Source: Loripinus fragilis
Taxonomy: Eukaryota; Mollusca; Bivalvia; Lucinida; Lucinidae
Direction of reading: 5' to 3'
Assembly: GCA_964019695.1 (NCBI GenBank)
Contig: OZ026526.1
Coordinates: 9,567,254 to 9,631,253 of the forward strand
DNA: 64,000 nt
Below, one piece after another: positions 11,300 to 23,570 of this stretch. The position numbers and the translations under genes are program-made. The notes beneath the pieces are model-generated. The model did no database searches and was not told the DNA's origin. It was given only the letters and a program-made list of their open reading frames with translations. Within the stretch, counting starts at the first letter, position 1. Every line of letters begins with the position of its first letter.

Positions 11300-13260
11300 T
11301 GGAACTGTACCTGCAAACTCATTCATATCTCAACACTTACTTAACTTGAAACCAAAGTAAAGCTTATCGCATGATCAGATATACAAATGATCTTTTTATG
11401 TTTAATTTGCATATTCATGAATTTTAATGAAAACGTTAAAACAATTGTGGAAAAATCATAAAAAAAGCATTGAGCGATGCATTTAGTTACACAATCGATG
11501 ATACAATATGACAAGCCCTTTTGCAACGGGGGTGGGGTGGGGGGGAGAGTTAGGTAGACCTACCTTGCACACCTAGGAAAATTTTTTATGGGTGTCAATT
11601 GTTCAATTGTACCAACAAAAAGAAACTCGTTATGTTGAAACACATGGTTTCCATGGTAATCAATAAGGCAATCCTAAAGAATTTGGTATACCTACAAAAA
11701 TACACATAGCTCACCAGCAACTCATTCTATGATACAAAACTCTCATTCTATGATACAAACTTGGTACAAAATTAATGCTATGTCGTAGTACTTTTACCTG
11801 CAGGCTCGATTTGCAAAGTATATAAGTCGCATATAAATGAATTTAATGAACACATTAGTAATGAGAGAAAACTTGTAAAAAAAAAGTTTGTACGTACAAA
11901 ATTACCTATATATCAGCTGCTAACCATCACAGTCTGCCAAACCTGGTACTAAATGCAAAGGCAATGCAATCTTATCCAAATGGTTTGATACGCAAATTAC
12001 ATAATTTAAATATCATGAATTTTAATGAAAAAAAACTGAAATGAGAAAAATTGCAGAACAATAAGGGGGTGTACCTATAAAATTACTCATATCTTATTTG
12101 CTAATTGATCTAGAGTATTAAGCCTGGCACCAAATCAATGCTTAGTAATAGCACTTTTATCCACTGGTTTGATGTGCAAATGATCTAATTCTTATATTCA
12201 TTAATATTCACTAAAATATGAGAAATTAAAGAAATTGGAGGACAGTTAAGGGGGTGTGCCTACAAAATGTCTTCAATTTCAGTTGCACATTGCCCTAGAG
12301 TACCCAACATGGTGCCAAATATATGCTAAGGTACAACCATTTTACCTAATGATAAAATATGCAAGTTATCTAATTATCATATTCATGAATATTAATGAAA
12401 ATATTAGAAATGAGAAAAAAAAACATAGAAAAAAATGGTGTGTATCTACAAAACTACTCCTATCTCAACTGCCACTAATTGCAAATTTTCAAACATGGTA
12501 CCTTATCAAAGCCTAGACAATTATTCCTTTATTCTGTCATTTGGTAAGCAAATGATCTAATTTAAAAAAAAGGCTTGCATGTTAATGAAACCATAAGAAA
12601 TGAAAGCAAAACTTGCTGAAAAATAAAGGGAAGCACCTACAAAATTTCTATTATCTTAGCTGCTAATTGCCCTAGAGTACTAAACTTGGAGCCAAATTTA
12701 TGCTTAGACATAGTCAATTTACCCAATGGGCTTATATGCAAGTTATCTTATTTTAATATCCATGAACATAAATGAAAACATGAGAAATCAGAGAAAAATG
12801 GAGAAAAAAGTAGGGGTGTACCTAGAAAATTTCTCATATTTCAGTTGGTAATTGCCTTAGGGAACCAAACTTGGTACCAAACAGTTGCTAAGATACAAAC
12901 CTTTTATCTGTTGATATGATATGCAAATTATCTAATTATGATATTCATGAAAATTAATGAATACATTAGGAATGAAAGAAAATTGTGGAAAACATTAATG
13001 AGGGTGTACCTACAAAACTACTGATATCTCAATAGCTATATATCATAAACTTCCAAACTTTGTACCTAATCAAAGTCAATGTAATGTTCTCTATTATTTG
13101 ATGTGCTAATTATCTGATTTAAATATTCATATATGCTAATGAAAACGTAAGAAAAGGGAATTATTCGAAAACATATTAATGGGAGTGTACTTATAATATC
13201 ACTAAGATCTCAATTAATAATTATCTAATACTACTAAAAGTAAATTAAATAAATTTGTCA
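11300..13260 (+). repeat. ~185-bp diverged tandem array, forward half
   Basis: About ten copies recur with starts near 11,322, 11,692, 11,902, 12,077, 12,258, 12,447, 12,636, 12,823, 13,013 and 13,185. Each has a CTACAAAATTACTCATATCTCA-like head, a CTTGGTACCAAAT block, a GATATGCAAATTATCTAAT block, ATTCATGAATTTTAATGAAAA, and an AAGGGGGTGTACCTA tail. Copies are clearly diverged. The frequent stops rule out coding. Confidence 0.75.
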
Positions 13261-13269
13261 TGTCTTAGC

Positions 13270-14600
13270 ATTAACCTGGTACAAAATTGGTAGTATAGAA
13301 CACCTCATAGCTTAGATATAGCTAATTTTGTTAGCATACCCCTTTCATTTTTCTAGGTTTTTCCCTCTTATTTCTAATGTCTTCATTAATATTCATGAAT
13401 ATGTAAATAAGATAACTTGCACATCGGACTATTAACTAAAGGTGTAATTTAGTAGCATTAATTTTGTACCAAGTTCAGTCATAAAGGATAATAAGCAGCT
13501 GAGATATAGGTAATTTTGTAGGTACACCCCTTTAAATTTTCTGCAATTTTCTCTCATTTCTATTGTTTTCATTAATAGTTATGAACATACAAATGGAACA
13601 CTTGCGTATATGACCAATTAGGGAATGAAGTTTAAACTTTAATTTGGTACCATGTATAGTAAGTATTCAAGGATGAGATACTACTGAGATATGAGTATCT
13701 AGATATTCTCATTATGGGTTGCCATGGAAACTATGCATTTTCACATAGCCAAAGCAGGTTTATTTTTAATAACAGCTTTTTTACTCATTTGGCATGCATG
13801 ACAAAATGCCCTAAGGGTGCAAGTTAGGTCTAATTACCAACAGTCTCGCCCCGGGCTTATATATTTTATATGATTTTCCCTCTTTTTTATTTTATATATA
13901 TTCATGGATCTGCAAATAAGACACTATTCAAATAGGACCACTGGATGAATGGACTAGCCAAATTGTATCATTGATGACAAAACAACATGCAACACTGATA
14001 CAATGGGGGTGAAATCAACATGTTTATGTTTTTAATGATGCTTCGTTACTTTTAACGTTTTTTCTAATATTCATCAGGACATCAGTTAAGAGTGCGTACC
14101 AAAAAGTAATTTTCTTATTTCTCAACCAAAACATATGTTGTGGTTACTCAAAAGAACCGTTTCAATGAGACGGTTCTATTGAGCACTCAAAACATATGTT
14201 TAAACTGATAGGTTAGAAATTATATACACTTTTTTGCTCAAAAAAATGTGTTTATCAAAACCTATGATTCATGAATACCCAAATTATGCAAACAAGATGA
14301 TTTGTATATCTGACCATGAAATAAAAGCTTGTGTCTACGCTTTTTTTCTGGTACCAATGTTAGTAGTATATGATACGTAGCAGCTGCAGTATCATCGATT
14401 TTGTAGGTACACCCCCATTATTTAATCAATATTTTTATGTTTTCATAAATATTTATGAAAACGCAAATAAGATAATTTGCATATGCGACAAATAAATAAA
14501 AGGTCTATGTGTAAGCTTTAATGTGGCATGTGGTATGAAGTTAAGCAGTCTAGGATAAGAAGCAGCTGAGATATGAGTAATCTAGTAGGCACTCCCCCTT
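13270..14600 (-). repeat. ~185-bp array, inverted half
   Basis: Here the same unit runs on the opposite strand, recognised by TGAGATATGAGTAAT and TTTTGTAGGTACACCCC near 13,310, 13,503, 13,686, 14,383 and 14,563. The orientation switch falls at about 13,265. A CATATGTT hairpin MITE is inserted at 14,112-14,220. Confidence 0.7.
14112..14220 (+). repeat. CATATGTT hairpin MITE, copy B (nested)
   Basis: It carries CAACCAAAACATATGTT, then AAAAGAACCG facing CGGTTCT, then AAAACATATGTT. The upstream TTAAGAGTGCGTACCAAAA also appears, inverted, at copies D and G, so the family may extend about 25 bp beyond the hairpin. Confidence 0.7.
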
Positions 14601-15209
14601 CTTGAATCTGCTATGGGTTGCCATGGAAACCATGCATTTTTTTTCTAACAGCCCAAACAGGTTTAATTTTTTGACAGCTTTGTTTTGCATTAAGGGGTCC
14701 TAATTAAAAAAAATGGTACCCATGTAAATTTGTCCAAGAGTGCAAGGTAAGCTAAGTCGGCCCCTGGACTATTTGTAAGGACCTCTTTAAATATAGTTTT
14801 TAAGAATTCAATAGCCAATAAAATTACAGATGTTTGACCTTGACCCCTTTTAAATTTTGGAAGATCGGTTAAGGCAAGATCCAAAAAGTATAGTTATTAT
14901 TTTTTTATTATGGAAAAAACATACACTACATAACATAAGTTCTTCAATGGGTTTGCAAGATTGCATTATTTTTTCCTCATATATTTCGAATATCATAGTA
15001 TCGAGTTATCTCCCCATTTTACACTATGACGCTACACCTTTTCGAAGTGACAATACCTAGATATTGAAAGAAGAGATGATACGCTTTAAACTGAGACAGT
15101 TTTCATCTTTTCGAATGAGTGGTGTATTTTTCTCATTATTTAAGGCCAATTCGAATTCCATATACTTATGAACTCATGCCAAATATGGCGAATTGCTCGC
15201 AAAGGGGTT

Positions 15210-15725
15210 GGTATCTTTAAAGCGGTATAACTTTCTGCGTATAAATAGTAGGAAACCACTTTTTATATATTTGCAAAGCTAAGACATTTTGGGATATGAT
15301 AATGCAAAATACTTGATTGAATATTAAATATCCAGCTCAGGAATCAATGTGAAAAAGTTTATTTTAGCGATTTTTTGGGGAAAGTTACGTAACGTGACGT
15401 CACTAACGTCAAAACAGCTTTAATTATGTTTTTAAAAGTATGGATCTCCTTTAAATTGATTTTACTTTTTGTAAATATAAACATTTGGTGTACAATAAGA
15501 ATGAAAACATGTCGATTTTATCTTTTAAATGACTATTTGGCATTTTTCAGATATGCATGGTATAGAGTTATCTGCCCATTTTACACTATGACGCTACACT
15601 TTTTCGAAGTGTCAACAGGCGGATATTGAAAGCAGAAATAATTAGCTAAATTTTGAGACCACTTTCATCCTTTCTAACGATAGGTGTATTTTTGACTTAA
15701 AAAATAGAGTCCGTACACCAGACTA
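15210..15725 (-). repeat. Right inverted arm of the foldback element
   Basis: Reverse complement of the 8,893-9,416 arm. A second, shorter and more diverged copy of the distal arm lies inside it at about 15,000-15,165 (CCATTTTACACTATGACGCT, then CTTTTCGAAGTG). The right side therefore carries one and a third arms against one on the left. Confidence 0.75.
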
Positions 15726-15889
15726 TATATAATCATTAAAATTTTTCCTCGCCCGCTCGGTTTTTATAAATGAAACTCTTATCAGGCCACTTAATTTCTC
15801 AGTTTTCAAAAGTTATTCTGTTTTGGTGGTAGTATTGTTACAACTTTTATCATGCTAATTTTGATAGAAAATTGATTGACCAGGCTTTC

Positions 15890-16237
15890 AGAAAGGCCCT
15901 ACTTTTCCTTGTGTTCCTACATTTTCCTACTTTTTCTTGAAAATGTCCTACTATCATTGCTTTTTCACTCTTAAATGTCATTTACGCTATAAAAATACAG
16001 AAGTTTTTCCTCGGTCGCTTCGCTCACTCAAATCTTAAAACATATAAACTATATTTTTAAGCATTATTTTGACCAATGCCGCGTCCGTAGAAATATTGGC
16101 ATTTTAAGTTTATTTTAATGAATGATTTTAATGAATAATTGGTCTTATCTTAATGAATAACCCAAAATTTTAATGAGATGAGAAATGGGCTAAATTTTTA
16201 ATGAATAGTGAATACCAGACCCCCCATCCAGACCCTC
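15890..16237 (+). repeat. CCTACTTTTT array, right copy, then AATGAATAGTGAATA array with CCATCCAGACCCTC end
   Basis: 15,890-16,035 repeats the words of 8,385-8,492 in the same orientation. 16,110-16,215 repeats those of 6,930-7,130 and ends at CCCATCCAGACCCTC (16,222-16,237). Together with the left-hand copies these form an outer shell around the foldback element. Confidence 0.5.
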
Positions 16238-16409
16238 TGGTATTGGTCAAGTAGTTAATGATGTCCAAAAATGTGTACTTGTATCCAAATCCTCACAAAG
16301 AGCACCGCTGAATTTCAAAGTGAACTACTTTACTTTGATAAAATATACTTGTACATACCTTAAAACAAGATCGGGATTTAAGAGCTTCTTTAGTATGTAC
16401 TTCTATTCG

Positions 16410-16510
16410 AATCTCTTGTTGCAAGCCTCGCATTTTATCTCTTTTCCTCAACTCGTATAATAAATTCAATAAAACATGAGCACTCATGTATGATCCTCTA
16501 TTTCCTTTTT
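16410..16510 (+). repeat. Interspersed repeat (CTCGCATTTTATCTCTTTTC), copy 1
   Basis: A near-identical stretch is at 41,925-42,030. It includes CAATAAAACATGAGCACTCAT. In the second copy CAAGCCTCGCATTTTATCTC forms a hairpin with GAGATAAAATGC. It carries AATAAA-like words but no reading frame. Confidence 0.6.
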
Positions 16511-18183
16511 TGATACACACAATGCCACCAACAAGAAACAATGAATAAACAACACCAGACAGCAGCCGAGGCCACAAGGGTGTGGTGGGCTGGGGGAGGA
16601 CCTTTATAATTTTACTGGACAATTCTTCACCCTAGACTCTGCTGTTATTAAACACAAAATTGTTTAGCTCGTATAGAGCTTCCTAACTCAAGCAATGTAT
16701 CATCGCAGGGAAACAATCAAATCAATGGTTAACATTTACCAGATTCCGCTGTTATTGAAACGCCATTTTTAGCTCGAACTTGTACAAAGTATCATCACTT
16801 GGAAACAATCCAATCAAATTAACATACTGTGGTGAAACAAAGGTAAGGGATCTTAACTTGCAGACAGTCATTTGTTTAAATCAGTCAGAGCTAAAGAAAA
16901 CACCTAGTTACCAGGCTCAACGTTTTCTATCAATGACCTACTTCAGCAAAGACAAAGAAATATGAGTAACCTTGAATAGTTGCGATCAATAATATGATAT
17001 CACATACGAAGACATCCAAAAGTAGTTTGAGGGGATCAACTATTAGACTGATTTTAGCTCACAAGGTGCGCCTATAGTATACCCATGCTCCGGCATCCGT
17101 TGTTGTCGTCGTCTTCAACAATTTCAAACATTTTCTCCGCTGAAACCACTTGGCACATCAAAGTCATATTTCATATGGAGCCTAGGAAAGGGGAACAACA
17201 TTTTATATAAATGGTCTAGGTCGCATGACCAAGATTGCCGCCACGCCCATATATGGTAAAACCTTTAAAGACTTCTACTACTAGAGGTCCTAAGATCTTA
17301 AAACTTGGCATGAAGCATCTGATACTCAAGGTCTACAAAGTTCATATAAATGATGACCCTGGGAAGGTAAAATGTGCTTGCTAATGCTAAATAGGAAAAT
17401 GTTTGAAACGTTAATTTTTTTGAAAACTGTTGAAGCCAAATTCACTAATATTCTCTCTTGATATGTTTAACCTAATGAGACAATGGCTATAAATAAGTCA
17501 CAAAGGTCAAAGGTTAAGTCAAAGTTGACCTTTGACCTTTCTGTCAATGTCACTTATATTGGAGTCCCATCGTTATACTAAAATTAGTTTTCTCAAAAGC
17601 CACCTGGAAAAATGAACTCAAATTTCATATGAAAGTAAGTATGTGTGCAAAGGATGAAGACTCCCTACGATAAGTTAGCTAAAACTTATATAAAAGTATT
17701 TGGTCACATGACCAAAATGGCTGTCATGCCTATATATTTGGTGATTTGGTATGTTGCATTGGGGGTGTGGGCCTACAAATTTTGTTCAAATGATGATCCT
17801 AGATTGATCTTGGCAGGTCTGCTGAACGTCATATCAATTTCAAATGCTTCCTAATGCATTTAAATGGGAATTTGTTTTAAAAATTGATTTCTAAAACTGT
17901 TAAGGCCAAAGTCAATATTCTCACTCGTTATGTTTGACCTAATGAGATAAATGCCATAAATAAGTCCAAAGGTCAAAGTTGACATTTTGTTTGATCTTTC
18001 AGCCAATGTCTCTTATATTAGAGTCCGTCCCATCAATATATCAAAACATAGTTATCTTAGAAACCACTAGACCTCAAATTTCATATGAAGACTCCTTATA
18101 TGAAGTTAGTGAAAATTTATACAATTGTTTTAGTCACATGACCAAAATACAGTGTATCTGTGGCAGATACATATAACGTTAAA

Positions 18184-18313
18184 AAGTAAGTAAGGGTGCA
18201 AAAATCAGGAATCGATACAATCAAGTACCACACCTGACCCAGGATACCAATGAGAAAGTGACAAACTCACAGTTGGACACCATAAACGAGAGCCAAGAGG
18301 TCAGCCCTTTCCC
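18184..18313 (-). mobile_element. Penelope-like element 3' end, inverted fragment
   Basis: This is the reverse complement of 25,455-25,587 and keeps the terminal TTACTTACTT (seen here as AAGTAAGTAAG), the GGAATCGATACAATCAAGTA block and the GAGCCAAGAGGTCAGCCC block. It interrupts the 17-21 kb array unit at 18,132. It is a 5'-truncated insertion, as is usual for elements that reverse-transcribe from the 3' end. Confidence 0.8.
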
Positions 18314-19006
18314 TTCTATGTAGCATGGGGCTGTTGGGCCTACAAAGTTTATTGAAATGATGACTCTAGGTTGACCATGACCTACTTAACGTCTAGGTCA
18401 AATTTGTTTCATGTTGCATTTATATGTGATATTTTTTTTGAAAAAGTTGATTTCTTTAAAGCTGTTGAAACCAAAGTCATTATTCTCACTTGATATGTTT
18501 ATCCTAATGAGACTGAGAATAAACAAAGTCCTAAGGTTAAGCTTTGTCTTTGACTTTTGACCAAATCACTCATATGAGGCTACCTTCAATATATTTAACC
18601 TATTTTTCTCAGTAACTCAAATTACGCATGGAGTATCCATCAGATGAGACTATGTAAAAATGACTATGTTGTCTAGGCAACATGACAAAAATGGCTGCCA
18701 TGCCCATATAAGGTAAAACTCTTACAAACGTTCTCCTCTGGAACCAATTGGTCAATGATCCAGGGGGCCTTGCAAGATAGCCAATGACGTAACAATAATT
18801 GGACACAAAATCAAATTAAATGCCAAATGCAGTTTAGTTTCAACAAAAAAGGTCATGATTGACCTTTGACCTTCAGCAAAGGTAGCACTTATTGGATTAC
18901 AAACACGTTATTTCCAGAAATCAGAAGGCCAATAGAATTTGAATTTCATATGGAGCATGCTTTGGATTAGACAGCCTTAATATGAATATATTGTCCATAT
19001 CACATT

Positions 19007-19118
19007 ATACAATTATTGACTTCAATGAAGTAGACATGAGAATGTATCGACCCAAAAAGTGATATCACTTTTACGGGTAGATACATCCTCGTGTCTGCCG
19101 AAATTGAAGTCAATAACT
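19007..19118. repeat. 112-bp palindrome
   Basis: Its inner stem is GTATCGACCC...AAAGTGATATCACTTT...GGGTAGATAC, and its outer stem is ATTGACTTCAATG against TTGAAGTCAATAA. It lies inside the array and opens short frames on both strands that are artefacts of the palindrome. Confidence 0.6.
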
Positions 19119-19726
19119 GTTTTGTTATATGACTTTCCAACTAAGAATGAAAAATTTCTACTTTCACTTTTGTTGTTGAAGTCATGTTCAACCTTCAACC
19201 TATTAGGACTTAAAAATTTCTCACAATATTTATCAACTATTAACAAAATATTTTAATGTAGTAGTTTGCATTTTGAAATGTATACTAATTCTGTGAATGT
19301 GGAATGTAAAATTTAATCATCAAACTTGTTTGTACATTTTGTTTATTCAAACAAAGATAAATGAACAAACAAAACTTAACAAAACTGTTGTTAAATTTCA
19401 TGAAAGTCTTTAGTTTACCTGTTGGGATGTGAAACATCAAGCCTTGTCAATTTCATACAACACATGCTAATCTATACTCATTATGCTATTTGTAGCTCTC
19501 CAGAGGGTGATATTAGAAAAGTAAAGTGTCAAAAATATTAACTTCTGGAAACTAGTTTTAGCTGGTTTTGCATGCAATATTAACTTTTAGGCCAGTTTAG
19601 CCCTGTTTTCAGGTAGACATAGAGATTTATAAAGACATTTTGAGTCAATCAGGAAACATGATTCTCTCCAGTCATATAACAAAACCAATATCTTCCATGC
19701 CATGTTAGGTGAAATCATTCAAAAAT

Positions 19727-20150
19727 CTATTTCTTTGAAACTAATGTGCCAATTACCTTTGGTCTTGGTGTGTCTCATAAGGGACATGGGCCTTAAAAAG
19801 TATGTTAGTGTGATGAACTAGGGTTGGTCTTGACCTAGTAAAACCTGATATTAAGGTCAGCTACACTATTTTGACTCAGTGTCAGGTGAGCGCTGCACTG
19901 GATATTAGTTTAGATTAGATTAAACATATTTGATTGTGTATAAACAAAGGGATTGGATACAAGTTATAACAACATTAGAAAATCCTCTCCCTAAAACATA
20001 CAAATAGTATAATAGTATAACGAATTGAATGAGACCGTCTACCTTTTTTAAGTTCAGAAAGTTAACCAAATTGTCTGAAAAGGCCCATGTCCCTTATGAG
20101 ACACACCAAGACCAAAGGTAATTGGCACATTAGTTTCAAAGAAATAGATT
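19727..20150. repeat. Perfect ~69-bp inverted repeat flanking 285 bp
   Basis: 19,727-19,795 and 20,082-20,150 are exact reverse complements (for example GGTCTTGGTGTGTCTCATAA). Neighbouring repeats are heavily diverged, so the exact match implies a recent inverted duplication, a foldback insertion, or an assembly artefact. The loop contains the TGTCAGGTGAGCGCT word that also occurs at 23,353. Confidence 0.7.
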
Positions 20151-21099
20151 CGTTTTTTCTTCAGTTGTTCGAGGTAATCTGGGTAACTACAACAAACCCA
20201 GGAGAAACTTTGACACAGTCTTGTGCAGAAAAATATGAGGGTTTTTTTTGCACTTTACCGCATGAAATTTTACTTAGTATGACGAAAGTTAGGAATGAAT
20301 TTACTGGTTCAATAAATCGGTGAACCCAATCATGCTGACCACGTGATTGTCCACCTTGACTCTGTGGTTATTCATGATATCTGCATGCACTTTTATAGGA
20401 TTGTGCATGTCAGGCACAATAATGAGTGTTCCTACTTTCTAAGTTTGAAAGTGGTGCCCGCACTGTTTTAGCAAACAGGTGTATATATGAGCCGCCGGCG
20501 GAGCTCTTGTTTTTAAACTGTTGAAGCCAAAAACATTATTTTTACTAGATATATTTAACCTAGTAAAACGATGACTACAGATAAGTTCATAAGGCCAAGC
20601 TTTACCTTTGGCTTTTTGACTTAAGTCACTGTCATCGATATATTGACACCGAATAGGCGGAAATCGAAAACGTTAATACTATCGACGAACGTAGATAAAA
20701 ATCGTTAGAAACAGAGTTTTCGAAAACACTGTTTCTAGCGACTTTTGAATCGCTTTCGTCGATTGTTAAGAGCGTTTGTGAGTGTGCGCTCTATCCGGTG
20801 TGATATTTAAAACTTTTTTCACAGTAACTAAACTCAAATTTCTTATGGAGCTTTTCATTAGGCAATAGTGCCCATTTTACATTACGAAAATGTCTTACTT
20901 GCCCTGTTAGGTAAACTATTCAAAAATCTTTGTCTTTAAAACTAATGGCTAATCGCCTTTGGTCTTGGAATGTCATACTAGGAAAGCCTATAAAATATGT
21001 TCAAATGATGCCTCTGGGTTAATCTTGACTATTGTTGATACTAACATTTTTAAATGCTGTCTTGTCTACAGTGAAAGAAAATTATTTTAGCTTTATTTT

Positions 21100-21420
21100 A
21101 AGCGTAATGCCATAATAAGATTACAAATTTTGAGGTATGTTACCAGTTACAAGTGCTGACTAATCCCTTATAGTGCACTGGTTTATACATGTAGTAGATA
21201 AATGTAAGGTAAAGACCAACCTTATATGCAACAATTCACTGTTTCAGCACATTGATATGGCTAGTAACAGATTCATTATTTGTAAGGACAGGCAAGTTTC
21301 CAACCTTATGTATTTTTTCTACATTAAGCAAGTCAGACATACTAAACCAATTGATTATGCTTTTAAATTTATATAAGATAAACATTTGGTGATGCAATTT
21401 CTCCTTACATTAGACATATG
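21100..21420 (+). repeat. Interspersed repeat, copy 1
   Basis: It matches 30,085-30,150 and 30,505-30,690, with the words TTACAAGTGCTGACTAAT, ACCTTATATGCAACAATTCAC and AGCAAGTCAGACATACTAAACC or close variants. In the second locus a 117-bp palindrome and flanking DNA separate the two parts. Confidence 0.55.
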
Positions 21421-22589
21421 ACCTCTAATAAACTTATGAGACTGGTTGTACACTCAAGCTAGCTGTTCCAATATGGTGAATGACAGCTCCGTGGGAAGCT
21501 ATATGGTTGAATAACCTTGTTTAGAGCCTTTGACACCAAAAGACAAACCATTTGACACACTTACCTAACAGGATATTTTCCAATAGTATTTATGAATTTA
21601 TTTCAGCTTTAAATTGTTGACCTAGATATGACAATTGCAGACATCTGTGAGATACGTTTCTACTTGTTAGCATTACTGTTACCTTTTGTACGAAATTGCA
21701 AAAAATGACTTTATAGATTGCATTTTAGAATAAACCGTGTTCCCCAACTTTAAATGTATAATGTAGATCTTTATTATAATGGTAAATTTAATCTTAACAT
21801 ATTTGAAACTGATTATAACTTGTAACTGTAGTAAAATAAGTATTTGAATATGCTTATAAGTATGTAGTTTGTACTAGCTTACACATTTTCTATCCTGATT
21901 TTACACCGTAACATAGCTTACATGCCTATTAGAATAATTTGACAACAGTAAAATGTAGTAAAACAGTCAGCCCAATATTTGAACCATGAAGTTAATATGT
22001 TCATTTTTATGACACATTTGTAAAAAATGCAAAATTTATATTAAAGTAACAGAATCAATCAGAATTACAAAACTCTTAAATTAGTGGTTATTCAGAATAA
22101 TTTGCCTTTAATTGCGCTTATTCTTTTAAAGGAAATAGTGGATAGTAGACTCAAACATAACCCGAGTCTCCCGGCTTGTTTTCAGGCTATGAGGTCAGGT
22201 TCAGGTACAAATTGAATCTACTTTCCACACTTTTTAGTATTTTGATCGTTTTTGCAAGGGACAGTGTTGTCACATACGTTACCTTAATTAATTATATATT
22301 AACAACAACAAACTATCAATAACAGTTGAATTTGTTTGTATAGTTTTTAATTATTTACTTTCATTGTTACAGAGATAAATAAGTCATTGTACATTCCAAT
22401 GCAATGTAAATGGTCAGAGAGAACATCTATAGGCCAGTAGAAGTTACACGCTAATAAGCATATTTAAATATTTATTTTACTATCCCTATCGCCAGTTACA
22501 CGATATAAATAGATTCAAATGTGTAAAAATGGAACATCATCATTAGAATTGAGATCTTTATAACACATTTCAGGCCAGGGAACGTAATA

Positions 22590-23260
22590 TGCAATCTATA
22601 GAGTCATTGTCTGCAATTTCGTAAAAATGTAACATACGTTACTCTGACGAACAGAATTAAATTTTACAGATGTCTGCAATTGATGTCAATGTCTAACTCA
22701 AACATGTAAAGCTCAAATAATTTCATCAATACTATTGGAAAATATCCTATTAGTCTTGATTCTGTGTATTGCTATTTTCAATGCTAGTAGGGTTTCATTG
22801 ATTACAGGTCATTTACAGAAAATTAGCCTTTAGAAAACTTCGTAAAACACAGATTTCTAAGGCCATATGACATATCCCTGGCTGGATATAATAACCCAAG
22901 TTTTTCTTCGTATGGTTGGTGAACATGAGTCATTCTCATATGCAATCCATAGTCATTATCAGTAATTTCGTATAAAATGTAACGTAAGTAACATAGACGA
23001 GCGGAAATACATCTCACTGATGTCTGAAATTGATGTTTATGACTAGATAAATAATTTTATGCAAAAAAATCCAATTATACTATTGTAAAATATATTATTA
23101 TTTAGTTGTGTTTTGTGTACTGCTATTTTGAAAGCTAGTAGGGTAACGTTGATTACAGACCATTTACAGAAAATTGACCACAGAAAACTTAGTAAAACAT
23201 GGGTTTCTAAGGCATCAAGGCATGTTCCTAACTAAAATAGTAACCAAGTTTTTCTTCCTG
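22590..23260 (+). repeat. ~350-bp tandem duplication
   Basis: 22,590-22,910 and 22,942-23,260 share, in order, ATATGCAATC, a CAATTTCGTAAAAATGTAAC-like block, a CAGATGTCTGCAATTGATG block, AAAGCTAGTAGGGT, GATTACAGACCATTTACAGA and AACCCAAGTTTTTCTTC. A third diverged copy is at about 44,820-45,190, and an inverse fragment at 21,640-21,715. The preceding 21,420-22,590 is AT-rich with nothing recognised. Confidence 0.65.
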
Positions 23261-23400
23261 GGGGTGTAACAGAGCTTAAAACTTGAGATTTGGCCCCTAG
23301 ACCATATGTAGGTAACCAAATATTATATTAGGATATCTACATTCTTGTGGCTCATGTCAGGTGAGCGCTTCGGGACCAAAGGTCCTCTAAGTAAAAGATA

Positions 23401-23570
23401 AAATGAGCCGTGGCATGTGATTTCCAAAAATGTGGCATTTAGACAAGTGTAGACTAAGACGAGCCTGTGCAGCCTCCTTTTAAGCTTAGAAACTCTAAAT
23501 ACTGTTCATTCAGTCGCTTAACACTCATCGAATATTCAAGCGACTTGCAAAGGCTCTGATCAGACTGCGC
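23401..23570 (+). repeat. Hairpin-core repeat, 5' part, split by the Penelope-like element
   Basis: It matches 3,745-3,916 (GAGCCGTGGCATGTGATTTCC through CAGACTGCGC). The 3' part resumes at 25,588 with TTTGCTGGTCGCACATACC. About 23 bp of the palindrome present in the intact copy is missing at the junction. Confidence 0.75.

Larger units (their letters stand above)
8893..15725. mobile_element. 6.8-kb non-coding foldback element with long inverted arms
   Basis: The outermost matches are TAGTCTGGTGTA at 8,893-8,904 and TACACCAGACTA at 15,714-15,725. The interior holds a ~185-bp unit repeated in forward orientation in the left half (about 11,300-13,260) and inverted in the right half (about 13,290-14,600). 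Other blocks are mirrored too: CTTACCTTGCATACC near 11,150 against its complement near 14,735, and GTTGCCATGGAAAC near 13,725 and 14,615 against a complement near 11,650. This long-arm, subrepeat-filled architecture is known for Foldback/Galileo-type elements (P superfamily), but no transposase frame is present, so the family assignment is only an analogy. Confidence 0.6.
17050..21100 (+). repeat. Diverged tandem array, period about 450-500 bp
   Basis: Blocks recur in order: GGTCACATGACCAAAATGGC with GCCATGCCCATATATGGTAAAAC (17,222; 17,700; 18,132; 18,676; weaker at 19,673 and 20,880), a CAAAGTTGACCTTTGACCTT-like block (17,520; 17,965; 18,850), and TTCTCACTTGATATGTTTAACCTAATGAGA-type blocks (17,450; 17,920; 18,485; 20,545). 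Copies are strongly diverged and non-coding. The array is interrupted by a Penelope 3' fragment and by an inverted duplication at 19,727-20,150. Confidence 0.65.

Noticed and set aside
11300..14600. Possible CRISPR-like regular repeats
   Set aside because: Units are ~185 bp, diverged, without short conserved repeats and unique spacers, and the DNA is eukaryotic.
16293..16622. 109-codon minus-strand frame with a hydrophobic stretch
   Set aside because: It runs through an interspersed repeat also found at 41,925-42,030, and no conserved motif is present.
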